From: Crenothrix polyspora
GTDB taxonomy: Bacteria; Pseudomonadota; Gammaproteobacteria; Methylococcales; Methylomonadaceae
NCBI GenBank assembly: GCA_945877505.1
Contig: CAMDWT010000007.1
Coordinates: 1-52,455, forward strand
Direction of reading: 5' to 3'
DNA length: 52,455 bases
This document shows positions 1 through 7,972 of this stretch, one piece after another. A program made the position numbers and the translations under genes. A model generated the notes under the pieces. It was not told the DNA's origin, did no database searches, and saw nothing but the letters and a program-made list of their open reading frames with translations. The stretch's first letter is position 1. Every line of letters begins with the position of its first letter.

Positions 1-749
1 GTTGTACCTGTGAGAATACGCATAATAGCTTGAGCGCGCTGTCGGGGTTGGTCAGCCAGCCAGCTTTGTATTCCCTGAAACATAGCGGGTGTTGGTAAAG
101 GTAAATAATGCCTGCCTGGACCTTGAAGAACCATATAAATACTAGCGCCTAAAATAGCACCTGCGTAAGCAAATATAGCCTCGCCGTAGAGATAAACCCC
201 TAAAAAGCATAATACAATCAATAAAGACGCAAATAAACGGACATAAATACCGAACAAAATGGTTATGCCCAACATGATTTCTGCCCAACGTAACCAAGCC
301 CATTCAGCACTCAGCTGATTCAAGTCAAGATCTGGTGCAAAAAAAGTTGGCGTGGTGAATTCGGCCACTCCGAACCGTGGTTCGGCACCCAACGCTGAGG
401 ATAATAATATCCAAGCTACACAAACTCGTAAAATGCGAGGAACATGATCGCCATAGGAAGATAATCTGGCTTGTAAATCAGGAAATAATTCGCGAGCTCC
501 AGTAAAACCTAGCCATACCCAACCGACAATGAAGATTAAAAAAACCGAAATCATCGTCACATTGAATGTTGAAAACTGAGAAAAAAGACCCGGTCGCTGC
601 TGACTGTTCCAATATTCAATTTGGTCGGGCGTTAGAATCCAGCGCTCATGAGCTAAACTAAGCTCAGAGAAAAATAGAAGTCCAATGACGCTAACAACTA
701 AAACTAAGGCTTGCCAAAAGCGTCGTGATTTTAAGTCGATAGTAAACAT
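1..749 (-). CDS. DoxX-like multi-spanning membrane protein (3' end outside window)
   Basis: The frame is open from an ATG at 747-749 leftward to the window edge, giving at least 249 residues. The translation begins MFTIDLKSRRFWQALVLVV and alternates hydrophobic spans with short polar loops: spans near residues 12-33, 55-75, 95-110 and 140-200. A short polar stretch LAHERWILTPDQ follows the first span. The spacing of the spans and the R-W-A-E-I-M-L-G-I-T-I-L-F-G segment recall DoxX/DoxD-type small-molecule or quinone-associated inner-membrane proteins, but no catalytic motif confirms this. The C-terminus is not visible. It is transcribed leftward, like the three genes to its right, with about 120 bases separating it from the rudS stop. 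Coding status is secure; the family call is tentative. Confidence 0.6.
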   Translation of the reverse strand, partial: MFTIDLKSRRFWQALVLVVSVIGLLFFSELSLAHERWILTPDQIEYWNSQQRPGLFSQFSTFNVTMISVFLIFIVGWVWLGFTGARELFPDLQARLSSYGDHVPRILRVCVAWILLSSALGAEPRFGVAEFTTPTFFAPDLDLNQLSAEWAWLRWAEIMLGITILFGIYVRLFASLLIVLCFLGVYLYGEAIFAYAGAILGASIYMVLQGPGRHYLPLPTPAMFQGIQSWLADQPRQRAQAIMRILTGT

Positions 750-872
750 TCAGTCCAACCTTATTAAATTTAAACAACATTCAATTGTGCTACAAATAGT
801 GAACAGATAGTTTACTCAAGTTATTACAAAAAACAAATCACTTTTCAGACTACTCAACTGGGTTTTTATGAA

Positions 873-1808
873 TTAAAGTTGATTAATCAGCTGTAACTCT
901 TGTGGATAAGGCGACATATAATAAGAAGCTTCAATATACGGATCAGGCGTTTGGCGAAAATGGTGCTTAAGCAGCGTTAACGGAACAATTAACGGTATTT
1001 CACGATTGCGATAACGCTCAATAATTTCACACAATTCTGCTTTATTATCAGCACTTAACTCTTTTTTTAAATAACCCTGAATATGTTGCAACACATTGAC
1101 ATGCTGACTTCGACTAGCAACCGACTTAAGTATAATCATAAGTTGTTGAATATAGGACTCAGCCACCTCAAACACATTATCTTTAGTTAAAGCCGCCAAT
1201 AATTGACCCAATTCACGATAATCACCATGACTCATAATAATTAATTTATGACGTGCGTGAAACTGTGTCAGTTCTTTAGGCGTTAGTCCTTCGGCCATTA
1301 ATTGTTTCCACCGATAAAGCACATAAATTCGCTGTATAAAATTTTCACGCAAACCAGGATCACCCAAGCGGCCTTCGTCTTCTACCGGTAATAGTGGATT
1401 ATTACGCATCATTTCTTGCGCATAAATACCAACCCCTTCCCTATGCGGCTGAACCCCAGAATAGACTTTAACTCGCTCCATACCGCAACTGGGCGAATCT
1501 TTTTTTAAAATGTAACCACATAAGTCAGCATGCTTAGCTTTTTGCTCCGCCGCATAATCTGTTAGGCGACTCGTTACATCTAGGCTGGAATCTTTTACGC
1601 CTAAACAACGTATAGTGGCATCGATTTTCACCAAATGGATAGGTGGTCTCGGTATGCCTAAGCCAATAGCGACTTCAGGACAATAGGGGATAAATTCAAA
1701 ATAGTGGCTCAATGTTCCATTGATATAAGCATCACGCTTATGAGTCCCATCAAAACGAACCAATTCACCCAGTAAACAACTACTAATGCCAATAGGTATT
1801 TTTTTCAT
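873..1808 (-). CDS. rudS: TudS (DUF523)-DUF1722 fusion, RudS-type tRNA 4-thiouridine desulfidase
   Basis: This is a two-domain protein of 311 residues. The N-terminal DUF523/TudS half carries three cysteines: C11 in ISSCLLGELVRFDG, C43 in PYCPEV and C108 in KKDSPSCG. These match the three ligands of the [4Fe-4S] cluster in thiouracil desulfidases. The C-terminal half is a DUF1722 (E. coli YbgA-like) domain. TudS-DUF1722 fusions have been reported as RudS, which removes sulfur from 4-thiouridine in tRNA, the near-UV target at position 8. In E. coli ybgA lies beside the photolyase gene; here phrB lies 2.5 kb away beyond msrQ, msrP and a DUF1499 gene. The ATG at 1808 is preferred to an in-frame TTG at 1844 because the conserved domain begins at once. 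No strong Shine-Dalgarno is visible. The domain call is firm; the substrate is inferred from the family. Confidence 0.85.
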   Translation of the reverse strand: MKKIPIGISSCLLGELVRFDGTHKRDAYINGTLSHYFEFIPYCPEVAIGLGIPRPPIHLVKIDATIRCLGVKDSSLDVTSRLTDYAAEQKAKHADLCGYILKKDSPSCGMERVKVYSGVQPHREGVGIYAQEMMRNNPLLPVEDEGRLGDPGLRENFIQRIYVLYRWKQLMAEGLTPKELTQFHARHKLIIMSHGDYRELGQLLAALTKDNVFEVAESYIQQLMIILKSVASRSQHVNVLQHIQGYLKKELSADNKAELCEIIERYRNREIPLIVPLTLLKHHFRQTPDPYIEASYYMSPYPQELQLINQL

Positions 1809-1909
1809 AATGTTTATAAAATTTAGATTAACCCGCTCTATCAATTGAACTATCTTTAATGATTAATTCATTGAGAATAGCCCCTAAAAATGCATTTTTT
1901 GTTCTGATC

Positions 1910-2557
1910 TTAATTATTTTTTTCAGCAATGACTGGCATTTTTCTAGTCAGTTTGAGCTTATTAAACTTTATTTTATGCTTTTTTAGCCTAACAGCCAGC
2001 CGAAAACTCAGCAATAAAATAATCACTATTAAATAAAACATCGGCTCTGCAAGGTTGCCTTTGAGCTGCCAATAATAATGAATAATGACTGCGATAGCCG
2101 CACTATAAATCAACTTATGGAGTTTTTTCCATTGTTTGCCCAGACGTTTTTTAGCCCATTTTGACGAGGTAATAGCCAATAAAAAAACAATGCTATAAGC
2201 GTACAATCCTAGCCAAATATAGGGGCTTTCAATAATATCGATACCAATAAGCCGCCACATAAATCCATGATCTATCGCTAAATAGGTTATGACATGCAGA
2301 CTGGCATAAAAGCAGGCATAAAGTCCTAATAGTTGCCGGTAAGGTGTCATCCCTGGCCATTTCATCACCGATTGCACTGGCGTTACCGCCAATGTTAGCC
2401 ATAAAAAGCGCAGTGACCAGTCACCTAACCTTTGATGAAGTGCTTGTATAGGGTCTGCACCTAACGCATCAAAAACCGTATCATAAATTAGCCACAGCAA
2501 AGGTATCAAACAAACAATACCGATGACGTATCGGCCATTAATTAAACGCAAAAGCAT
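1910..2557 (-). CDS. msrQ: MsrQ, haem-binding membrane subunit of the MsrPQ methionine sulfoxide reductase
   Basis: The protein is 215 residues with about six membrane spans and is the usual size for MsrQ (YedZ). It carries electrons from the quinone pool or flavin, through b-type haem, to periplasmic MsrP, which repairs oxidised methionines in envelope proteins. Family landmarks are the early LGADPIQALHQRLGDW segment, TPYRQLLGLYACFYASLHV with a histidine at the end of a span, and KKLHKLIYSAAIAVIIHYYW, which supplies further haem-ligand histidines. The C-terminus is strongly basic. Its start ATG (2555-2557) shares one base with the msrP stop, so the two genes are co-transcribed in the order msrP-msrQ, as in most Proteobacteria. 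Confidence 0.95.
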   Translation of the reverse strand: MLLRLINGRYVIGIVCLIPLLWLIYDTVFDALGADPIQALHQRLGDWSLRFLWLTLAVTPVQSVMKWPGMTPYRQLLGLYACFYASLHVITYLAIDHGFMWRLIGIDIIESPYIWLGLYAYSIVFLLAITSSKWAKKRLGKQWKKLHKLIYSAAIAVIIHYYWQLKGNLAEPMFYLIVIILLLSFRLAVRLKKHKIKFNKLKLTRKMPVIAEKNN

Positions 2558-3510
2558 TAGAAAAAACGCCGTAAATCCATATCGCCATACAAGGAAGCCA
2601 CTTGATCAGCATAACCGTTAAACAATTCCGTTTGTCGACGAGGCGTAAAAAAACTGCCGCCTAATTGTCGCTCACTGTTTTGACTCCAGCGCGGATGAGG
2701 TACGTCTGGATTAACATTAGCATAAAAACCATATTCACTAGGCGCCATTTTATTCCACGTTGTCAACGCTGGTTTATTTAACAGCTCAATTTTGACGATC
2801 GCTTTAATGCTCTTAAAACCATACTTCCAAGGCACGACTAATCGTAAAGGTGCACCATTTTGCTTGGGTAAGGAATCTCCATACATTCCAACCGCTAATA
2901 GGGTTAAAGGATGCATAGCCTCATCCATACGTAAACCTTCTACATAAGGCCATTCCAACATCGCATTATCACGCTGTTTGGGCATTATTTTAGGATCATA
3001 AAGGGTCGTAAACTGGACAAACTTTGCACCAGATAAAGGTTTCACTGTTTTTAATAAACTAGCCAACGGAAAGCCAATCCAAGGCACGACCATAGACCAT
3101 GCTTCAACACAACGAAAACGGTAGATATATTCCTGTAGTGATTGCTGACTCAAAATATCTTCTAAATGATAAACACCCGGCTTTTCTACTTCACCACTAA
3201 TTTCTATTGACCAAGGATCAGTGGGCAAACTTTGCGCAAGCGTAGTTGCATCGGCTTTATTAAAAGTAAACTCATAATAATTAGTATGGTTTTTAACAAG
3301 TTCTGCAGAAGTAACAGATAAGGCCTTAGTTAACACATCCGCTTTTGGCAAATGGTCCCACGGTGCTTTCTCACCAGCCCTCACTGAAGTAATTCCCTTA
3401 CCAACCAATAATGACCCAGCGAGTGCTTTAATTATCTGTCGACGCTGCTTAAAAATTAACGGGTCAGTAATTTCACTACTCAGAATGGCTTTTTGGGTTT
3501 TAATTATCAT
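2557..3510 (-). CDS. msrP: MsrP, periplasmic molybdopterin methionine sulfoxide reductase catalytic subunit
   Basis: This is a 317-residue YedY-family protein. It starts with a Tat-type signal: the twin arginine of KQRRQIIKALAGS is followed by a hydrophobic stretch, as expected for an exported molybdenum-cofactor enzyme. C134 in RFRCVEAWSMVVPW is the predicted molybdenum ligand. The later GDSLPKQNGAPLRLVVPWKY segment is typical of the sulfite-oxidase fold. It reduces both diastereomers of methionine sulfoxide in periplasmic proteins, using electrons from MsrQ. A GAGGGG Shine-Dalgarno lies about 10 bases upstream of the ATG. It is the first gene of the msrPQ pair and diverges from the DUF1499 gene across a 325-base spacer. 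Confidence 0.95.
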   Translation of the reverse strand: MIIKTQKAILSSEITDPLIFKQRRQIIKALAGSLLVGKGITSVRAGEKAPWDHLPKADVLTKALSVTSAELVKNHTNYYEFTFNKADATTLAQSLPTDPWSIEISGEVEKPGVYHLEDILSQQSLQEYIYRFRCVEAWSMVVPWIGFPLASLLKTVKPLSGAKFVQFTTLYDPKIMPKQRDNAMLEWPYVEGLRMDEAMHPLTLLAVGMYGDSLPKQNGAPLRLVVPWKYGFKSIKAIVKIELLNKPALTTWNKMAPSEYGFYANVNPDVPHPRWSQNSERQLGGSFFTPRRQTELFNGYADQVASLYGDMDLRRFF

Positions 3511-3835
3511 GTCAGTACTGCCCCTCGTTAAATGACGCTACTTGAATTCATTTACGCATATAACTATTACTTAAATGAATCTTTATCGATTGGTCAACAT
3601 ACACTAACTTTTTTAACATGCAAATTATAATAACGCTTAAAGTCCAGCCAATTAACTACGCTATAAAGCGACAATTTCTCTTACTTAACCACCTTCTTTA
3701 ACTTAGTAAAAGCCCTCGCAATTCGATATAAAAATTCCAAAAGACTATAAATGCGATACTTTTGATTTGACTATTTAAAAAATTATGGAAAATTAAATCT
3801 ACTTATTGGTTACACTCTTAAAACGATTATTGGCC
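3511..3835. other. Intergenic spacer between divergent msrP and DUF1499 genes
   Basis: This 325-base AT-rich spacer separates leftward msrP from rightward DUF1499 and should hold promoters for both. I found no convincing spaced -35/-10 pair, strong inverted repeat or RNA-gene signature. The only short frame is the TTG-initiated 10-codon extension of the DUF1499 gene at 3806. The msrP ribosome binding site (GAGGGG on the minus strand) lies at the left edge. Confidence 0.5.
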
Positions 3836-4273
3836 ATGACACTTAAAATCTTTTTTTATATTATTTTTATGACACTCAGCACAACAAACCATGCTATTTC
3901 AGCATCAGAAAAAAATCTGCCTCCTTGCCGAGATACGCCCAATTGTGTTTCTAGTCAGGCACAAGATGACAAGCATTTTATCGAACCTTTTAAAATTAAA
4001 GGTAATGCAGCAGAAGCTTGGAAAGCATTAAAAGAACTCATTAACCAACAAAGTCGCTTAGTTATCACGCATGAAACAGTGAATAGAATACACGCAGAAG
4101 CCACCAGCTTGGTTTTTCAGTTTGTTGACGACATTGACTTAATACATGACAACCAAACAAATTTAATACATGTTCGTTCTGCCTCACGCACTGGCCATAG
4201 TGACTTTGGCGTTAATCGCAGACGAATTGAATCACTAAGATTGCAACTGCAAAAAGCCCATGTGATTGACTAG
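3836..4273 (+). CDS. DUF1499 family exported protein
   Basis: The protein is 145 residues from ATG 3836. It opens with a hydrophobic signal peptide (MTLKIFFYIIFMTLSTTNHA) likely cleaved after the A-x-A near residue 24-26. The mature part begins with the DUF1499 hallmark PPCRDTPNCVSSQA and ends with the conserved V-R-S-A-S-R-x-G-x-S-D-x-G-V-N-R-R-R-I-E motif. The biochemical role of DUF1499 is unknown. In many Proteobacteria it lies near photolyase or light-response genes, and here photolyase follows 63 bases later on the same strand. A TTG 30 bases upstream (3806) is in frame but would place charged residues ahead of the signal peptide, so the ATG was chosen. The family call is secure; the function is open. 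Confidence 0.85.
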   Translation: MTLKIFFYIIFMTLSTTNHAISASEKNLPPCRDTPNCVSSQAQDDKHFIEPFKIKGNAAEAWKALKELINQQSRLVITHETVNRIHAEATSLVFQFVDDIDLIHDNQTNLIHVRSASRTGHSDFGVNRRRIESLRLQLQKAHVID

Positions 4274-4336
4274 GCAACCTGCCTTCATTTGTTGTTAACG
4301 CAACAATTACTTCGACATCATTTTAAAAAATGCCTC

Positions 4337-5713
4337 ATGACGGCTTACACAAACTCCCTGTTTATTTTTCGCCGTGATTTACGTTTACATGACAATACTG
4401 CTCTTAATGAAGCATTGAGTCTTTCTAAACTCGTCTTACCTTGCTTTATTTTTGACCCCCGGCAAATCAATCCACATCCCTATCAAAGCAAACCGGCACT
4501 GCAATTCATGTTGCAATCACTGCTTGACCTTCAGCAACAATTACAGGCCTCAGGTGGAACGCTTGGACTGTATCATGATGTTCCCGAACAAGTGATACAA
4601 CGATTGGTTGTTGTGCATAAAATAGAAGCTGTATTTATTAATCGTGATTACACCCCTTTTAGCCAACAACGTGATCATGAGTTAGCTTTAATATGCCAAA
4701 AACTAAAAATACCCTTACACATATCATCTGGCGCTTTACTGACTGAGCCAGAACAAGCCGTTAAAACGGATCAAACACCTTACAAAGTTTTTACCGCTTT
4801 TTATAACAATGCGAGACAATTTCCAGTGACTTTGCCGGAAGCGTTAAAAAATAATCATTTTTTATCCCCTGCTTCTGAATTTACAATCGATCAATTAAAT
4901 CCTGCAGTCACTGACATTAACCCAGCGATCATGGTGGGTGGTCGCACGCAAGCTCTCACTATTCTTGAGCATATTGGCGATCAAAACGATTATCTCACTA
5001 CCCGTGATTTTCCTGCTCAAGATACTACCAGTAAGCTGTCAGCACATTTAAAGTTTGGCACGTGTTCAGTACGAGAGGTTTATTACACTATTGTTGAAGA
5101 ATTGGGCGCTGAACATCCCTTGCTTAGGCAACTCTACTGGCGAGATTTTTTTACTCATATTGCCTATCATTTTCCCCGGGTTTTTGGCCGACCCTTTTTA
5201 GATAAATTTGCCCAGCTGCAGTGGGATAATAATAAAGATTACTTTAATGCATGGGCCGAGGGTAGAACTGGTTTTCCGATTGTTGATGCCGGAATGCGAG
5301 AATTAAATACGACTGGCTTTATGCATAATCGGTTAAGAATGATCGTTGCCTCTTTTTTAGTTAAGGATTTACATATCAGTTGGCGTTGGGGTGAACGGTA
5401 TTTCGCCCAACATTTGGTTGATTATGACCCCTGCGTGAACAATGGTAATTGGCAGTGGGCCGCCTCTACCGGTTGCGATGCACAACCTTATTTCAGAATA
5501 TTTAATCCTTGGCTACAACAACAAAAATTTGATGTTGATTGTCAGTATATTTATCACTGGATACCTGAGCTTAAAAGCTTTCCCGCAAAAACGATTCATC
5601 AATGGCATAAAAAACACCAAGCCGGTGAATATCCAGCCCCCATCATTGATCATGCTCATGAAAGCCAGCTAACCAAAGCTTGGTTTAAAGAATCTATTAT
5701 TACAACACTGTAA
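4337..5713 (+). CDS. phrB: Deoxyribodipyrimidine photolyase (class I, FAD-dependent)
   Basis: This 458-residue enzyme uses near-UV/blue light to split cyclobutane pyrimidine dimers in DNA. The N-terminal antenna-binding Rossmann domain begins SLFIFRRDLRLHDNTAL. The C-terminal FAD/DNA-binding half holds RQLYWRDFFTHIAYHFP, GRTGFPIVDAGMREL, MHNRLRMIVASFLVKDL and the signature NNGNWQWAASTGCDAQPYFR with F-N-P-x-L-Q-Q-Q-K-F-D after it. Intact Asn and Trp residues in these motifs favour a working repair enzyme over a cryptochrome. ATG 4337 (Met of MTAYTNS) is preferred; a TTG at 4289 would add 16 residues not expected in the family. It shares strand and probably transcript with the DUF1499 gene. Confidence 0.93.
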   Translation: MTAYTNSLFIFRRDLRLHDNTALNEALSLSKLVLPCFIFDPRQINPHPYQSKPALQFMLQSLLDLQQQLQASGGTLGLYHDVPEQVIQRLVVVHKIEAVFINRDYTPFSQQRDHELALICQKLKIPLHISSGALLTEPEQAVKTDQTPYKVFTAFYNNARQFPVTLPEALKNNHFLSPASEFTIDQLNPAVTDINPAIMVGGRTQALTILEHIGDQNDYLTTRDFPAQDTTSKLSAHLKFGTCSVREVYYTIVEELGAEHPLLRQLYWRDFFTHIAYHFPRVFGRPFLDKFAQLQWDNNKDYFNAWAEGRTGFPIVDAGMRELNTTGFMHNRLRMIVASFLVKDLHISWRWGERYFAQHLVDYDPCVNNGNWQWAASTGCDAQPYFRIFNPWLQQQKFDVDCQYIYHWIPELKSFPAKTIHQWHKKHQAGEYPAPIIDHAHESQLTKAWFKESIITTL

Positions 5714-5779
5714 TCTTACTTATTTTATCTACGAAAATTCGTAATACGTAAACCGTAAACAATACAGTTCGCTCGGCCC

Positions 5780-6397
5780 TTAGCTATTAAATAACGCTTG
5801 ATACGCTTTAGCAGACTGTTCTGGCTGAGCTGTAAACAATCCACCTATAACCGCCAGAAGATCAGCGCCTGCCGCCAATAATTGGCCTCCATTTTCAGGC
5901 AAAATACCGCCGATAGCGACGATAGGAATATCTATCAAAAAGTTAGCTTGCCTTAAAGTTTCAAGCTCAGCTGGCGCCGCCAATGGTTTTGATGAGGAGG
6001 GAAAAAATCGGCCAAAAGCAACATAAGTCGCCCCTTGCCTTTGGGCATCCAAGGCTTGCTCCAGAGCGTTATAACAAGAAACACCAATAATGGCATCCGC
6101 GCCTAAACGCTCTCTTGCTTGTGCAATAGCCCCATCTTCTTTACCAATATGAACGCCATCCGCTCCCACTTTAACGGCCAATTCAACATCATCATTAATA
6201 AGTAAAGGCACCTGATTAGCACGACAGACTTTAACTAACTGACTCGCTAAATAAATCGCATCCAGCGGGTTCTTATCACGATACTGAACCACCAAAGCGC
6301 CGCCTCTAATCGCCGCAACGACTTCATTAATAATGCTATCAACTGATTTATTTTCTGTTTGGGTAATTGCATAAAGACCACGTTGGGGAAAAATCAT
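5780..6397 (-). CDS. thiE: Thiamine-phosphate synthase
   Basis: The protein is 205 residues, the usual size for ThiE. It joins HMP pyrophosphate to the thiazole phosphate to make thiamine monophosphate in the cytosol. Visible family motifs are the early GLYAITQTE, VQYRDKNP (pyrophosphate-contacting Q-Y-R-D-K), LLINDDVELAVKVGADGVHIGKED with the metal-binding D-D and the G-x-H-x-G-x-x-D signature, and GVSCYN. The late stretch PIVAIGGILPENGGQLLAAGAD is the phosphate loop. Its start overlaps the thiD stop by four bases, so the pair is translated as thiD-thiE. The other thiamine genes (thiC, thiG, thiS) are not in the window. Confidence 0.95.
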   Translation of the reverse strand: MIFPQRGLYAITQTENKSVDSIINEVVAAIRGGALVVQYRDKNPLDAIYLASQLVKVCRANQVPLLINDDVELAVKVGADGVHIGKEDGAIAQARERLGADAIIGVSCYNALEQALDAQRQGATYVAFGRFFPSSSKPLAAPAELETLRQANFLIDIPIVAIGGILPENGGQLLAAGADLLAVIGGLFTAQPEQSAKAYQALFNS

Positions 6398-7185
6398 GCA
6401 TCGTCCTCCATCCAGAAAAACCGGTTAGGTATAAACTGACCCCTGCCCGGCTGATAAGCACTATTTAATGAATTCCAGGTGTACTCTTGCGCTTCCATAA
6501 CCGCCTGAATAGGTTCTAAACCATGCGCTATTAAAGCAGCAACACTGGCCGCCAAGGTACATCCAGAACCATGGTAACTATTAGGCAATCTATCCCAGGT
6601 ATACGTTTCCCAACACCGGTTATCATGAAATAACTGATTACTCACAGACGGGGTGTCTTCATGCGTACCCGTTATCAAGACATATTCACAACCTTTATCT
6701 AGCAACTCAAGACCGCATTCGTCTAGCTCATCAAAGCCTGCTAATCTTCGAGCTTCTTCACTGTTAGGCGTTATTACCGTCGTGCAAGGCAGTAATAAGT
6801 CAATAATAGTGTCAAGCAACCTTTCATTACATAACTCAGTGCCACCACCCGCCGCCAAAACGGGATCAAATATAACGGGGATATGTGGGTGTTGTTTCAG
6901 AATGGCATAAATAGCTATTGCTGTTTCATGATGCCCAATTAATCCAATTTTGAACGCATTAATAGGTAAATCATCTAGTAAGGTATTCGCCTGACTAATA
7001 ATATTTTCCGGACATTGCGGAATTAACTTCTTAACATTGCGCGTATCCTGCTCAGTTAAGGCTGTAATCACACTAACAGAATGACACTGGTGACTGACCA
7101 ATGTCTCAATATCGGCTTGCACGCCCGCACCGCCACTAGGATCATGACCAGAGAATGACAGAACAACCGGACGTTTAGAGGCCAT
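6394..7185 (-). CDS. thiD: Hydroxymethylpyrimidine/phosphomethylpyrimidine kinase
   Basis: The protein has 263 residues and the ribokinase-like fold of ThiD, which phosphorylates HMP and HMP-P to HMP-PP for ThiE. Motifs are VLSFSGHDPSGGAGVQADIE at the N-terminus (substrate loop), PVIFDPVLAAGGG, TVITPNSEEARRLAG and the anion-hole region SYHGSGCTLAASVAALIAHG. It heads a thiD-thiE operon with a four-base overlap. The leader was checked for a thiamine pyrophosphate riboswitch and none was recognised. An 11-bp dyad lies 44-68 bases upstream of the start and is listed separately. Confidence 0.95.
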   Translation of the reverse strand: MASKRPVVLSFSGHDPSGGAGVQADIETLVSHQCHSVSVITALTEQDTRNVKKLIPQCPENIISQANTLLDDLPINAFKIGLIGHHETAIAIYAILKQHPHIPVIFDPVLAAGGGTELCNERLLDTIIDLLLPCTTVITPNSEEARRLAGFDELDECGLELLDKGCEYVLITGTHEDTPSVSNQLFHDNRCWETYTWDRLPNSYHGSGCTLAASVAALIAHGLEPIQAVMEAQEYTWNSLNSAYQPGRGQFIPNRFFWMEDDA

Positions 7186-7228
7186 AAGATACCTTGTATA
7201 TTACAAATGAAATAGCGTATAAGGGAAG

Positions 7229-7253
7229 TATGGCGCTAAAAGTTAGTGCCATA
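7229..7253. repeat. 11-bp inverted repeat upstream of thiD
   Basis: The arms TATGGCGCTAA (7229-7239) and TTAGTGCCATA (7243-7253) are complementary at 10 of 11 positions with a three-base AAG loop. The single mismatch would be a G-U pair in a plus-strand transcript but an A-C mismatch in the thiD transcript. A DNA operator is therefore at least as likely as an RNA hairpin. It is 44-68 bases upstream of thiD and about 220 bases ahead of the hendecad-repeat gene. Confidence 0.45.
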
Positions 7254-7474
7254 AAACGGATGAAAACGTGTGGCGTAATTATAATAGATAATACGGTTTA
7301 AGCTCTTATTTATGTGCGTCAAATCGATAACTACACGTTGAGCGTGGATCGCTAGTCAGAAGTAGGTTATTTTATACTCACTTTAATCGCCAAATTTTTC
7401 GGTACCTTTTGACGGTGATAGCCAAGGTTATACCTTTCAGGCCCCGCCGACTAAAATTAAACACAATTTACTCA

Positions 7475-7885
7475 ATGAACCTAAACACTTTCATATTATT
7501 ACTTTCTATACTACCCTTTTACTCAGTTACTTGTTTAGCGGATCAAAGGTCTGAGCCTCAAAAACTAGTGAAATTATCAAAACAAAATACCTCTAGAATA
7601 AAAGCGCAATCCGAAAAGAACGTGATCACTATAAAATCACAATCAACTGAAAATGCTACGGCAATAAAGGCTCAATCAGAAAAAAATGTGGCCTCAATAA
7701 AAACACAGCCCGATCAAGATCCAACTAAAATAAAGGTTCAACTCAGGCTAAATGCTATAAGCACTCAAGAGCAATTAGATCGTAATACTGCCGTTACTGA
7801 GGAACAACTTGAGCACAATAAGTTAAGTACGCTATTACAGCTAGAACAAAATACGGCAAGTGCCACTGCCAACTTAAAGAAATGA
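7475..7885 (+). CDS. Small exported protein made of 11-residue (hendecad) repeats
   Basis: I do not recognise this 136-residue protein from any family. Residues 1-22 form a signal peptide (MNLNTFILLLSILPFYSVTC then LA, probable cleavage before DQ). From residue 31 to the end the chain is a run of 11-residue units, about eight full copies plus a partial one. Gln is at unit position 4 (Q45, 56, 67, 78, 89, 100, 111, 122) and Asn at position 8 (N38, 49, 60, 71, 93, 104, 115, 126). Early units start I-K-x-Q and late ones T-x-x-Q-L. Two units are nearly identical (IKAQSEKNV at 42-50 and 64-72). An 11-residue period is that of hendecad right-handed or straight coiled coils, so an extended helical oligomer in the periplasm is plausible. 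A TTG at 7409 is in frame but the ATG gives a normal signal peptide. No partner gene is apparent. Confidence 0.75.
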   Translation: MNLNTFILLLSILPFYSVTCLADQRSEPQKLVKLSKQNTSRIKAQSEKNVITIKSQSTENATAIKAQSEKNVASIKTQPDQDPTKIKVQLRLNAISTQEQLDRNTAVTEEQLEHNKLSTLLQLEQNTASATANLKK

Positions 7886-7972
7886 GACGGCTAAATTTAA
7901 GCTTTATTTAGATTCAGTTACCCTATTTTATAGCACTCGATTACTGACTCACCTTATTAAAACGCGAAGCTT

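Noticed and set aside
4289-4336. Upstream TTG start for the photolyase
   Set aside because: It adds a 16-residue basic extension not expected before the conserved N-terminal beta strand; the ATG at 4337 fits the family.
5730-5743. Palindrome TACGAA-AA-TTCGTA between convergent phrB and thiE
   Set aside because: It is short and AT-rich with no T-run; it may help termination but is not distinguishable from chance.
7186-7408. Possible TPP riboswitch upstream of thiD
   Set aside because: The conserved THI-box sequences (CTGAGA and the long ACCTGATCTGGATAAT-type block) are not found on the minus strand.
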